Shown here piece by piece: positions 11,056 to 41,042 of a stretch of 64,000 nt of DNA. This DNA is from Piscicola geometra (taxonomy: Eukaryota > Annelida > Clitellata > Hirudinida > Piscicolidae), in contig OX030958.1 in the NCBI GenBank assembly GCA_943735955.1, positions 9,567,126 to 9,631,125 of the forward strand. Direction: 5' to 3'. The notes below the pieces were generated by a model that searched no databases, was not told the origin of the DNA, and saw only the letters and a program-made list of their open reading frames with translations. The position numbers and the translations under genes are program-made. Each line of letters begins with the position of its first letter. Within the stretch, counting starts at the first letter, position 1.

Positions 11056-11294
11056 GGGGAGCGGGGATGGCTTAGTTGGTAGACGTCGGACTTGCAACTT
11101 AAAGGTTGCCAGTTCGAATCCTTGGAAGCAACCGTGAACTATCATATACCTAGTGTATATGATGCGGTGTTTGCGACGTATGCATTGAAAGATGTGTACG
11201 TCGTGTCGAGTGGCGCCTTGGCGCATAAGAACCATGGTTCTCAGAACCATTGTAACATGGCATGCGTCTGTCAGGCTGTGAATAGTATAGACCA
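11056..11294 (+). mobile_element. tRNA-derived SINE, copy 1
   Basis: The head (GGGGAGCGGGGATGGCTTAG) contains a box A (TGGCTTAGTTGG) and a box B (GTTCGAATCC) about 45 bases later, as in a tRNA. A non-tRNA body with ATCATATACCTAGTGTATAT and CGCATAAGAACCATGG follows, ending in an A-rich tail. A second copy lies in reverse at 47225-47454 and a tail fragment at 6558. Non-coding; spread would need a partner LINE. Confidence 0.85.
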
Positions 11295-12573
11295 AAAAAA
11301 AAAGACCGAAAAACTATAAACTACATTTTTAAAATTATTTAACGTTTTTAAATTTTTAGATATTGTAAATCTTTCATTTAATTCTGCCATCGGTGAAAGT
11401 ATTACACTAGGCATACAGTATGCCGTAAACTAAAACTGCTTCTTAAAGCCTTTTGAAACTGAAAGGTTTCAAAAAGTGGAAAATTTTCAATAGAAGTTGA
11501 ATCACTGTTGATTTGAAAAGTGAGTGAAAAACTGAGAAGACCTATTGAGACTCTTTAAACCATTTGAAATACACAACAAAGCCAGATGTTCGAACAACTA
11601 AAGTTTTCATGTTCAAAAGTTTTTAAATTATTATAATTTGATTTTTATCGATTTTTATTAGGAATTTATTTACATTTTTTCTCAAGCTTCCTTATGGTCA
11701 TAGATTTTAAGTTGATATTTTTGATTTGAAGTTTGCCTCATCGGCTTTTTGATTCTTGTTTTAATATTGAAAACATTTTTTTGGAACTTACTTTTAAATG
11801 GAGATAAAAAATTCTGAGAAAAAGTTTTATCTGAAAAAATATTCGTGAGATCATTTGTTGGAGGTTATCGATTTCTTTGGTACTATCTTTCCTCCAAAAA
11901 AGACTTTTTTACAGGCAAGATCAAAGTCATTTTTTAAAACTCTATTTACTAGAAATCTTTCGGAGTCAGATTCATCCATCTAACATCCTGCTTTTTCAAA
12001 ACTTTTATGTGACTCAGCACCAACTCACGATTCTCAAAAGACGCATGCTCTCTTTGCCAAAATGTGCGTAAGCTGATCTAAAAAACGAAATAGACAAATA
12101 AGCTGAGGCATACACTCGATCACATAGCTTCGAAACTTGCATTGAAAAAGAAAAAAATTAAAGAAACGGAGAAGCAGCAGATGAAAAAAACTGAGACAAA
12201 AATATTTTGATTCGGTGTTTTAAACACTATTTTTTCATAAATTTGAGAAAATTTAATAACTGGTCCCAAAAAAAAATTTCTTTTATTTAAATTTCAAAAG
12301 TGTTTTGATTCAATAAAATCTAGTTTCTTGGAAACGTCAAAAGAATAAATCATACAAATCAAATTTTTCTAATGAATCTTGAAGTTTTTCTATTTAAAGG
12401 AAACAAGCATTTCTAAAATAATTATTTCTAAATTTTCTAAAATAATCATTTTTAAATATCCAAATGAATCATTTTTTAATTCTCTAAATTAATCATTTCT
12501 AAATTCTCCAAAACATAAAAATCCAACCTCAAAACGATTCAAGCTCATCAATCACTCTCCCACTTTTAATCAA
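11295..12573. other. Intergenic, AT-rich
   Basis: Nothing supportable on either strand. A 64-codon frame at 11877-12071 has no conserved features. The right end holds the 3' flank of the Cys-rich gene. Confidence 0.5.
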
Positions 12574-14119
12574 CTACAAACACCTTCCCCTGCCCAGCTC
12601 CAGCAAGTCCCAATCAGGCTTCTTGCAAACGCCTGACTTGCATTCAGTCGCCAGCATGCATCTCCCTCCAGCATCGAGCTTCCGTCTGCAGTGTCCATCG
12701 ATGTTGATCTTGCTGAATTTGGCGCACGCATAGCCCTCGCAACAGTGCTTGTCCTTCTGGCACGTGTGCTCGTCCTTGAAGCAACCGACGCAGAATCCAT
12801 CCATTGTTGTCTATAGAAATTTTGAAAGTTATTTATTAGTTATTGAATAAATTTATATCTTTGAAATAATTTAATTAAAAAATTACATTTTATGTGTTTT
12901 ATATAACATTCAAATTTGAATTCAAACCTGAGTTTCGAATAGGAGCAAGGGAGCAAGGCCAGTTCCGACTATGGGAATTGCGCTCAAGGTGGGTGTTGCG
13001 TACTTCAAGAAGTTCGACATGATGTTGCTTTTGCCCGCCAGTCTGTCTGTTTCGTTGTTGAAGCAGTTGAGACCGCCACAGCACTCCCTAGCCCAGTCAC
13101 ACCTCTCCTCCATCGGCATGCACGCTCTTCTTTTCACTCGGGGAAAGCTGCTTGTGCTTTAATTAATGTGTGAAAGCTTTAGTTTATAAGTTGTTTGTGG
13201 TTGAGGTGATCTCTGAAAGCTTTATTTAAGGGTTATATGAATATTTTTGCAAGATAGAATCAAGTTAGTGAAAACAATTTGTTTGAAATATATAATGGAA
13301 AACATAATTTTTTACTTCGTTTCTCTCTCTGAAAAGTATAAGATCCGATATAAGTCAATGCAGCTTCAATATTTATAAAAAAAATTTTAACGAGTAAATT
13401 TTTATTGGAATAATATTTAATAATGTTCTTTACAGGTTTCTTGACGATATTCAAAAATGTTTTATTTGAATACATAAATACTTTAATTGAATGAGCAAAA
13501 ACCCGTACTTTAACTGTTTTTGGCATTACTTTTAAGGTTATAAAGGGTTCAAGTAATTTAAGAGTTTTCAAACTTTTGCTAGCATCGAAAAAGCTTGATC
13601 GAATTGTTTGGCTGGTGAGTTAGATATGCCTTTTAATTTAGGCCTATTTGACAGTTAGTGAGAAGTAAATTGAGTTAAAATTAATCGTTATCCTTTACCT
13701 TGTGTGCTGCCCTCATCTGAAAAATTATTTCTTCATCATTTATGTGAAAAAAGTTAATTTAAATTATTCAAAAAATAATTTAAAGCTTTGCTATTACTCA
13801 TGAATTTCATGGAAGCAAGTAAATTCTCATGCAGGGCTTACAAGGTGCTTGTGTGAAGGCCACAATAGGATCTTCGGTAGTCTGTGCATCAACCCCTGTG
13901 GTGACATGGGCGACTTTAGTTATAATACTTTAGATTTTATTTCTCGAAAATCGATTTAAAACTATAATTTAGTATTAAATAAAAAGTAATAATGCTTCAG
14001 GTCAAAATTGAAACCCTCGGTGTATACAGAAAGTTTTAATGACAACTATTTAATATTTAATCAAGCAACTCACACGTCAGAGCCAGCACCAGCAGCAAGG
14101 ATACAATTTGAAGCTTCAT
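12574..14119 (-). CDS. Secreted Cys-rich protein with two knottin-like modules
   Basis: Five exons, 14119-14074, 13895-13842, 13716-13699, 13136-12928 and 12810-12574, with phases that close exactly, give 187 residues. Exon 1 (MKLQIVSLLLVLALT) is nearly identical to the leader of the beta-rich genes. A short Thr/Pro pro-region ends in a basic KRR site before the first Cys module (C-x6-C-x5-CC-x4-C). A hydrophobic linker follows, then a second module (C-x5-C-x4-CC-x4-C) and a further four-Cys tail. The spacing resembles inhibitor-cystine-knot or dickkopf/colipase-type folds. The function is unknown; channel or protease ligands, antimicrobial peptides and signalling antagonists all use such scaffolds, and nothing here decides between them. 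Confidence 0.75.
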
Positions 14120-14235
14120 GTCTGATCGTTACCAAGTCAATTTGTTGAAAGTTTTAGTTGAAAATGAAATTAATATTTAGTAAGATAGAAAAAAGTTAGA
14201 AAAGTTACTAAGTTAATTCCTCCTCTAATTTCAAT

Positions 14236-14245
14236 CCTTTTTATA
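14236..14245 (-). promoter_or_regulatory. TATA box of the Cys-rich gene
   Basis: TATAAAAAGG followed by ATTGAAATTAGAGG matches the promoters of both beta-rich genes. It lies about 117 bases before the ATG instead of about 50, because roughly 70 AT-rich bases are inserted in the 5' UTR. Confidence 0.6.
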
Positions 14246-15627
14246 CGAAAATTCATATGGCCTTATTTTTATAACCCTTTTATGCCCAGGTCCTAAAGGA
14301 ATTTTGACCCTTTCACATAATAGTTTTGGCCTGGTCTTAGAGGAATTTTGACTTTAACACATAATGTTTATAATTAACCATTAAATCAATTATTATTTAT
14401 AAACATTATATTAAAAACTTGTTTCATATAACTGCACTTGAAGATTCTGTCATGCAAAAATTCCTACAAATTATTGAATTATGACAAAGAAACCAGTGCA
14501 CTGAGAGGTCAAGTTTTTTGTAGGCAATAAATTTGGTTTTCATTTTCCCCTATATTTGTATTCAAACACGTCAATCGAATCATTTTTAACCTTTATCTGA
14601 GTTTATTTGCATTCGGTAACATTATTTAACTTGGTGTCATAACCGTTGTCAATTATTGTCCCGTTTTCATTTCGAAGTCATCTTACTATTATAATACTTT
14701 CCTATTTTAATTTCTATTAATTTTTATTTTGTTGATAAAAAACATTCTAAGAAATATATTTACATTTTTCTGGGCCACTAAAAACCATAAGATTAAAATG
14801 ACGAATTTCTTTAAAATGGTCTTAAATCGGAGTTCAAAGTGTGATGTTAGCACGGAATTTTATAAGATCAGGTCCTCAAGTGCATCGTCTCATTAAGACT
14901 GCGTCCCAAATTGAAAAAAAGAAAGAAATATTTGGAAAGAAAACATTTAAATAGTCTAGTTATTTTATTAAATAATTAACATATCAGAATTTTTCAACAA
15001 TTATTTGTGAAGAAATAATAAATAATTAAGGGAAATACCATTGTAAAAAAAGTGACCAAAATTATAACAAAAATGTAATTTTGAAAACTGCATATTCAAT
15101 TTGAAGTTCAAATTGGCATTTATAATGCAAAAAACCAAAGGATGGACAAGCTTATGACCAGTCTTCATAATAAGTTATACCGAATAATTACGGAACGAAA
15201 AATTTGATCCTCATGTAGTATGTGAAAATATAAAAAGAAAATAATTAACATAATAATATAAAATTTAAATATAAAATGGTAAAATAATAATAAGACATTT
15301 AAGTCTAAAATGAAAATAATAAAAATATTATAGCATTAAAATAAAAAATTGAGACAAAGTTTAGAAACTGGATGCCAATTGCTTTACTGCGACATGCCTT
15401 GACCTCATTAGGGAAACGACGTAAGGGCAATTAGTCAAGGCTCCTTTGGTATGTGGGCATGGAACATAATTCTCTTGCTATTCCATATCTGTACTGTCAG
15501 ATCGATTAGTGGATCGGGTAACAAAAATTGTACGGTTATTTGAATAAATTAAAAGTTATAAATGAAAGCACAGTGTGCGAAATGTATACGTTTATTACAT
15601 ATATATGTATGGGCATATGCGTTGGCG
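14246..15627. other. Divergent spacer between leader genes
   Basis: No gene seen. Positions 14288-14365 hold a tandem duplication of about 45 bases built on GGAATTTTGAC and CACATAAT, close to the Cys-rich promoter. The remainder is AT-rich, with short AATAAT runs near 15240-15350. Confidence 0.5.
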
Positions 15628-15636
15628 TATAAAAAG
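15628..15636 (+). promoter_or_regulatory. TATA box of secreted paralog 2
   Basis: TATAAAAAG lies about 50 bases before the ATG, followed by AGTTGAAGTTAGAGG and GTAGTCGACTTGGTA, as in paralog 1 on the opposite strand. Confidence 0.7.
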
Positions 15637-15679
15637 AGTTGAAGTTAGAGGGAGGTAGTCGACTTGGTAACGATCAGAC

Positions 15680-17516
15680 ATGAAGCTTCAAATTGGATCC
15701 TTGCTGCTGGTGCTGGCTCTGACGTGTGAGTTAATAATTATTTTAATTATTTTAATCAAACATGAGTTGCTGTCGTGGTTTAATTGGTGCATTCTTTGTT
15801 TTCGTGCTCACCTTTTAAAGGTTAAAATATTAGAACTATTATTTTTTCTTTAATCAACATTTAAAAACTGTCAACCATACATTTTTTAACTTAATTGACG
15901 TATAAAATATCAATTAAACCTCTTGCGATCCAACTAATGCGTGCACGCACTCTTAGCGGGCATACAAGCAGACGACGTGATCATCATCATCGTTAAAAGC
16001 GCCACAGCAACTGGAGGGGGTCGTCATCGAGCGGCCCCTTCACCACGATGTAAGTTTTGCGCATAGAAAAGCTTTGGAATAACTTTAAACTTACGTTTTT
16101 GTTACCTTAAAAGTTTTCAAAAATCAATAAAAATATTCTTTAATTTTTTTTTCTCTACTTATTCATTTGTGATCTTCCATCCCGCAGTTGGTCTATACGA
16201 AGAGGGTTGGTGATGTAAGGGGTATTTGAGACTTTTTATTACATTTTAACTACCACTCCGATCAGCAAACAAGCATTTATCCAACTAACCCGTTTGTTAA
16301 TTATTGTGCTTACCAATTTTCCGCTAAATCTCCCAAATGCACAAGCACTTAAAAGCATTCAATGTCCAAATGGCAAATACAAAAGAGAAATGCAGAGGCG
16401 TTCAAGTGATGTTGAGTGGAGATGCTGGCGACCTGAGCGACAAAGTGAATGTCACCTTGGTGGACAACTACAACAGCACCACGAATGCCAGCAAAGACCT
16501 GACCTTCCAGTCAGTGGATGGACTCATCGGCATCTTTGACCGGGTACGTGTTTAAGTATTTGCTTCTACGTATATTTTATAGAGCCTTTTCGATATTCTT
16601 ATTATACAAACTTGAAAGGTTGAAAACAATTTTTAAATCAATCAATCAATCACTAATTAGTTGTATAGCGCCCTTACGAAGTGAACAAATGCGGAAACTT
16701 ATCAGTCCTTAGCGTTATTTACATCGAGCAACAAGTGAATTTCAAATAATAATAATAATCATAATAATAATAATATTAATAATAATAAACAATTTTTTTT
16801 TATTTAGGAAGTATTTTGGAAACCAAGCAATAAGAGCACTCTGGTGTACCCCCTTTTAATCCAGTTTACGTTCAAGGTGAAGAAGACTGAAGATTCCACA
16901 AAACAACATCCAAACCATTCACATTTTTTACATTTATTTCACTCCCCCCACACTCACTATCATCACCACCACCATCATCACTACCATCACCAACATCGTC
17001 ATCATCACCACCACCACCACACAGTCGTACATGTCCAGGAGTCCAACCATCAAGCACATCTCCTTCGAAGGCCAAGGTTCATTTGAGACCAACGTCATCG
17101 GGGGCAGCTGGCAGATACTTGAAGTTAGTTTAGTGGTGGTTGTAGCGTGTGGTGGTGTTGCTGATGGTGTTGGTGTGATGGTGTTGTATGTGGCAGTTGT
17201 GTTGTTGCTCTGATGGTGTAGGTCTGATGGTGTTGGTGACAATGGTGTTTTAGGTTGTGGACTTTTAGAGTTTAAACTATAAACGGTTTGCGAGGAAATA
17301 AGCCTTCAGTAACGAATTAACTTTCGTGGTTGACGAATTGCAACTAATAGACGACTTCATAGGTGGACTTTTTCTTTCCTCTCCTCCCTCAAACGCACAT
17401 CACAGGGAGAACTGCAGACGATCGAGGTGACTCCTACTGTGCAAAGCGACCACTTCCAATTACTGCTTCATCCCTCCAGCACCATCAGAGGCCTGAAAGT
17501 CAAGCTGTGCTATTGA
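15680..17516 (+). CDS. Secreted beta-rich protein, paralog 2 (unrecognised family)
   Basis: Exons 15680-15725, 15957-16049, 16188-16205, 16356-16543, 16808-16876, 17025-17123 and 17406-17516 join in phase to 207 residues. The leader is MKLQIGSLLLVLALT. The four body exons have the same phases as in paralog 1, and the FWKPS exon is 69 bases in both copies. The body carries several N-x-S/T sites (NVT, NST, NAS) and ends in IRGLKVKLCY. The pro-region differs completely from paralog 1: one exon with a poly-Ile run and a Gly/Arg stretch, plus an 18-base exon. The donor of the 18-base exon (GTTGGT) is weak, so that border is tentative. The product should be secreted; its ligand is unknown. Confidence 0.8.
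16637..16680 (-). repeat. Tail-like (CAAT)n motif with GCGCTATA
   Basis: (CAAT)n followed by TTGTATAGCGCCC is the reverse complement of the motif at 8336 and 47161. It lies in an intron of paralog 2. Confidence 0.4.
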
Positions 17517-18600
17517 TTCAATAGTATTGAAAAGAACTTCAAAATATATAGTATATATACAATTATTAATAATAAGTATTTGATTAAGAACTTGGCTGGG
17601 AAATGAGATTGCATTGATAAATTGATTGGTGTAGAAGGAAGAATCGGTCAAAGGTTGTTATAATAAAAATTCAATAATTTGCAATTTGTACCTTAAACAA
17701 TATACAAAACGATTATAAATGTTTTAATTAAAAGATCCGAGTGAGTGGAGCTTTCACCAATTGAATGAGTGGACGTGGCTGCATGAGATGATTATTTAAG
17801 TATTAGATTTCATCAATAAAGTTTTAGCAAGTGTTTCAAGATGCAATACTGGCCATTTAGTTTCACAATAAACACCAGGGAAAAATTGAAGAAGGGTTGT
17901 GATAATTCATAACCAAACCTTCAATTCTTAAAATATCTATATAATTAATTATAAATTATAATAAACCTAAGCCTATACACAAATAACCCGACAATGGCTA
18001 GGGTTAGGTTGATTTTTCAGCCAGAAAAAAACCGTGGTGGAATATTCAGCAAAAGATTTATAAATCTACCTAGACACTCTAAGGCCGGCTGATGTCAATT
18101 ATGATTTTCTTTTTTAAAAGCTATGACTTTTCTGTATTTATTATCTCAACATTTTCATAGTAGAGTTTCTATCAATAATTCAAACCATGTAAGTTAATAT
18201 AAGATATTTTCTTTATTTATTTAACGTATTTAATTCTAATATTATTATAGCGGAATCTTAAAAGCTAAGCAGTCACCATTTTTAAAATCAATCCTCACTT
18301 CATCTTCATTATCCTCTCCATCATCATCCTAAACAAGCTCATCATCACCACTTCACAATTCCTCCACAATCCCCCCAACTCATTTTCCTCATTAATCTTC
18401 ATCCTCCATTCACCTCACTCCTCCATCCATCTTCATCCTCCATTCACCTCACCCCTCCATCCATCTTCATCCTCCATTCACCTCACTCCTCCATCCATCT
18501 TCATCCTCCTCCTTCACCCTCTTCTCATTCTCATAATCATAATCACCACCACCACCTCCTCCTCCTCCTCCTCTTCCAACTGGAAGTCCCTCAAACGATG
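17517..18600. other. 3' spacer between convergent genes
   Basis: Holds the 3' UTR of paralog 2 (AATAAA near 17814) and the 3' flank of NUP160 (TTTATT at 18212 could be its reverse poly-A signal). About 18395-18510 is a short minisatellite of roughly 34-base units (TCCATCCATCTTCATCCTCC). No other gene seen. Confidence 0.5.
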
Positions 18601-38314
<19,714 letters not shown>

Positions 38315-38522
38315 TTCAGTTTAAATGCTTAAACCTAGAACCTTTAGGTGTGTGGTAAATTGTCTAAACTTTTGATTAAAGTTTCTAAATTGTTATATTT
38401 GCTTAAAATGTTAAGTTATACTTATAAATCATTGTATTGTATTTTATTTTATTGAATTGTGAGATTATGGTCATTTATAACTCGTTTTTAGAGTCTTTGT
38501 CACTAATTTTGTAACAAAAAAA
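38315..38522. promoter_or_regulatory. Short divergent interval between NUP160 and GST 1
   Basis: The NUP160 ATG (minus, 38314) and the GST ATG (plus, 38523) are 208 bases apart, so both promoters must lie in or near this AT-rich interval. No clear TATA or CpG island is visible. Confidence 0.5.
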
Positions 38523-39179
38523 ATGTCGTCTCCGGCTCAATTATACTACTTCGATGGCCGTGGCAAGGCAGAAATGATCAGACTGCTGTTGACTGCGTGC
38601 GGGGTGAAGTTTGAGGAGACCTTCATGAAAACGAGAGAAGACTTTTTGAGTCTGAGGCCATCACTGTTGTTCGGGCAGTTGCCGCTCTTGAAATATGAAG
38701 GCGAAAGTTACATTCAAACGGGTTCAATTGTGCGCGTTGTGGCTAGAAAGTTTAAAATGTGCGGAAAAACTGATCAAGAAATGTACCAAGTGGATTCTCT
38801 TTTCGAAGGAAGTAGAGATTTTCAAGGTGCATTCATGGCAATTGGATTTACGTGTGGGTTCGACGAAGTGGTTGAAAAAACTAAATCGGCCCTCGAAAGA
38901 TACTTGCCAGTTTACGACAAAGTCCTGCTGGGCGCTGGAGACAAGAAGTATCTGGTGGGCGAGTCATTGACGGTGGCTGATTTGGGCCTTTTGGAAGCGC
39001 TGTTGTCAGTGATAGATTATCATGGAGAGGGGGCTTTGGAGGGCTATAAAGGAGTCCAGAAGTTTCTTGATCATCTCAAGAAGGAGAAGTTCTATGATGA
39101 ATACATCACTAAAGTTAGGAAGCCTAAAAACTCTCCCCAGTATCTAACTGAAGTGAAGCTTGCTTTGGGCTGGAATTGA
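38523..39179 (+). CDS. Sigma-class glutathione S-transferase, copy 1
   Basis: An intronless frame of 218 residues, the normal sigma GST length. The thioredoxin-like N-domain opens with LYYFDGRG, placing the catalytic Tyr at residue 8. The PLLKYEG cis-Pro segment is present. The glutathione-binding Gln-Ser of the family reads QTGSI here, so Ser is replaced by Thr. The all-helical C-domain has the conserved LTVADLG motif. The product is a cytosolic enzyme conjugating glutathione to lipid peroxides or xenobiotics, or a prostaglandin D isomerase; the sequence cannot tell which. A tandem copy follows at 39987 with a nearly identical 3' half. ATTAAA near 39253 may be the poly-A signal. Confidence 0.92.
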   Translation: MSSPAQLYYFDGRGKAEMIRLLLTACGVKFEETFMKTREDFLSLRPSLLFGQLPLLKYEGESYIQTGSIVRVVARKFKMCGKTDQEMYQVDSLFEGSRDFQGAFMAIGFTCGFDEVVEKTKSALERYLPVYDKVLLGAGDKKYLVGESLTVADLGLLEALLSVIDYHGEGALEGYKGVQKFLDHLKKEKFYDEYITKVRKPKNSPQYLTEVKLALGWN

Positions 39180-39986
39180 GTAGTTTATTACTGCCTTTGC
39201 TGGCTGTTATCAGCCTATACAGTTGCTCTTGCCAACGTATACTCATTTGATTATTAAAATTTTATTTTATGTCCTTTTTAAATAATATTCGTTTCATCTT
39301 TATATCATACTCTCTAAACTTGAGTTAATAAAAAATCAATTTTACATGACGTTTATACCTTGCCTACATTTAGCTTCATTTTCAATTTCAAATACTCCAT
39401 CTGTTTATGGATCTAAAACAATTATATTATATTTTCGTCGTCATTATAACCTTTTTCATCCAATCCTTCAGAGTTTTTGAAATAAAATAAATAATATATG
39501 TGTGAGTTGCTTATAAAGCTAGAATGGTGGCATGGGGCGCCCATCCCCTTTTCCCCTGGGGGCTCACCCTGGTAGTAATAACAAGTAATTGTATGTGTTT
39601 TTTTATAATTTAAACAACAAAAGATAGATTTGTCTTCTTTATATGTTGATATATCTACTATTATATTTGAATGATTACAATGTATTTTTATTTTTCCATT
39701 TTACGCTTTGTTTTTATTAAGTCTTAAAATCAAAATAAAATCCATAACAATTTCTTATAGAGTCCTTAATCATTCTTTTTCAGTTTAAACTTTAAACCCT
39801 CTACAAAGATAAGGTTCCATAGAACATTTCTCTTTGCAGGTGTCCTAAAAAAAGAGTAATTTTCCCATTTATATTTAAAATTAAATAAATTATAATTCAT
39901 TTAATTTTATTTAAAATTATAGTTGAAATAAATTTTATGTTATTTTGACTTTTTTTTCAATCTTGGACACTTGTAAAAATATAAAA
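39180..39986. other. Spacer between GST copies
   Basis: AT-rich and without a gene. The first 60 bases resemble the 3' flank of copy 2 (GCTGGCTGTTATCAGCCTAT). A small GC-rich patch at 39530-39575 (GGGGCGCCCATCC) stands out from the surroundings. Confidence 0.5.
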
Positions 39987-40640
39987 ATGTCGGCTCTGAC
40001 TCGGTTATACTACTTGGATGGCCGTGGTAGAGGTGAAATCGTCAGATTGATGCTGACTGCATGTAAAATAAAATTTGAAGAGACCAACATAAGAACGAGG
40101 AAGGAGTTTTTAAGCCTGAGACCATCACTCTTGTTTGGACAGTTGCCGCTCTTGAAGTATGAAGGCGAAAGTTACGTTCAGTCGGATTCCATTGTTCGTT
40201 CTCTGGGAAGAAAGTTCAACATGTGTGGAAAAACTGATCAAGAAATGTACCAAGTCGATTCTCTTTACGAGGGGAGCAGAGATTTCTTCGGTGCATTCAT
40301 GGCGATTGGGGTTCTAATTGGGTTTGAAGAGGGTGCGGAAAAGTCTAAATCGGCCCTTGAAAGATACTTGCCAGTTTACGACAAAGTCCTGCTGGGCGCT
40401 GGAGACAAGAAGTATCTGGTGGGCGAGTCATTGACGGTGGCTGATTTGGGCCTTTTGGAAGCGCTGTTGTCAGTGATAGATTATCATGGAGAGGGGGCTT
40501 TGGAGGGCTATAAAGGAGTCCAGAAGTTTCTTGATCATATCAAAAAGGAGAAGTTCTATGATGAATACATTACTAAAGTTAGGAAGCCTAAAAACTCTCC
40601 ACGTTATGCAGCTGAAGTGAAGGATGCATTGGCTTGGTAA
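39987..40640 (+). CDS. Sigma-class glutathione S-transferase, copy 2
   Basis: An intronless frame of 217 residues, with catalytic Tyr8 in LYYLDGRG and the usual Gln-Ser pair (QSDSI), unlike copy 1. I start at 39987 because the ATG is in A-rich context and gives the family N-terminus. From about 40350 to 40535 the DNA is identical or nearly so to copy 1, while the first third differs freely, which suggests gene conversion. Same predicted role as copy 1. AATAAA sites near 40949 and 40989 may end the transcript. Confidence 0.92.
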   Translation: MSALTRLYYLDGRGRGEIVRLMLTACKIKFEETNIRTRKEFLSLRPSLLFGQLPLLKYEGESYVQSDSIVRSLGRKFNMCGKTDQEMYQVDSLYEGSRDFFGAFMAIGVLIGFEEGAEKSKSALERYLPVYDKVLLGAGDKKYLVGESLTVADLGLLEALLSVIDYHGEGALEGYKGVQKFLDHIKKEKFYDEYITKVRKPKNSPRYAAEVKDALAW

Positions 40641-41042
40641 TGTTTTATTGCCTTAGCTGGCTGTTATCAGCCTATACAATTGTTTTTGACCAGCATACAG
40701 TCTGATGATCATTTGAATATTTAAATTGTATTGTTTGAGATTTTTTTAATAATGGTCTTTTTGAGTCACTTTTATATTATAGTCTCTAAATTTCATTTAA
40801 TATTAGAGATTGTCCATAAGATTCTTTGCCTTCCTATTGTAGCTTCAATTTAAAAAAACTCCATTTATGAATTTAAAACCTTTCTATCATATTCCAATCA
40901 CATTTTCGTAAACAGGATCTTTTTATATTGTGCTTTTAAAGAGTTTAAATAAAATATACTTGTGAATTACTAATGAAGCTAGAATAATTACAATAAAGTT
41001 GTAAAAATTATCAAAGTATTTTTTCCTTTAATTCTAATGAAA

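Noticed and set aside
11056..11130. Functional tRNA gene
   Set aside because: Boxes A and B are present, but the acceptor and anticodon stems do not pair; it is the head of a SINE.
12574..14119. Calling the Cys-rich gene a toxin
   Set aside because: Knottin-like spacing alone does not show toxicity; signalling, inhibitory and antimicrobial proteins share it.
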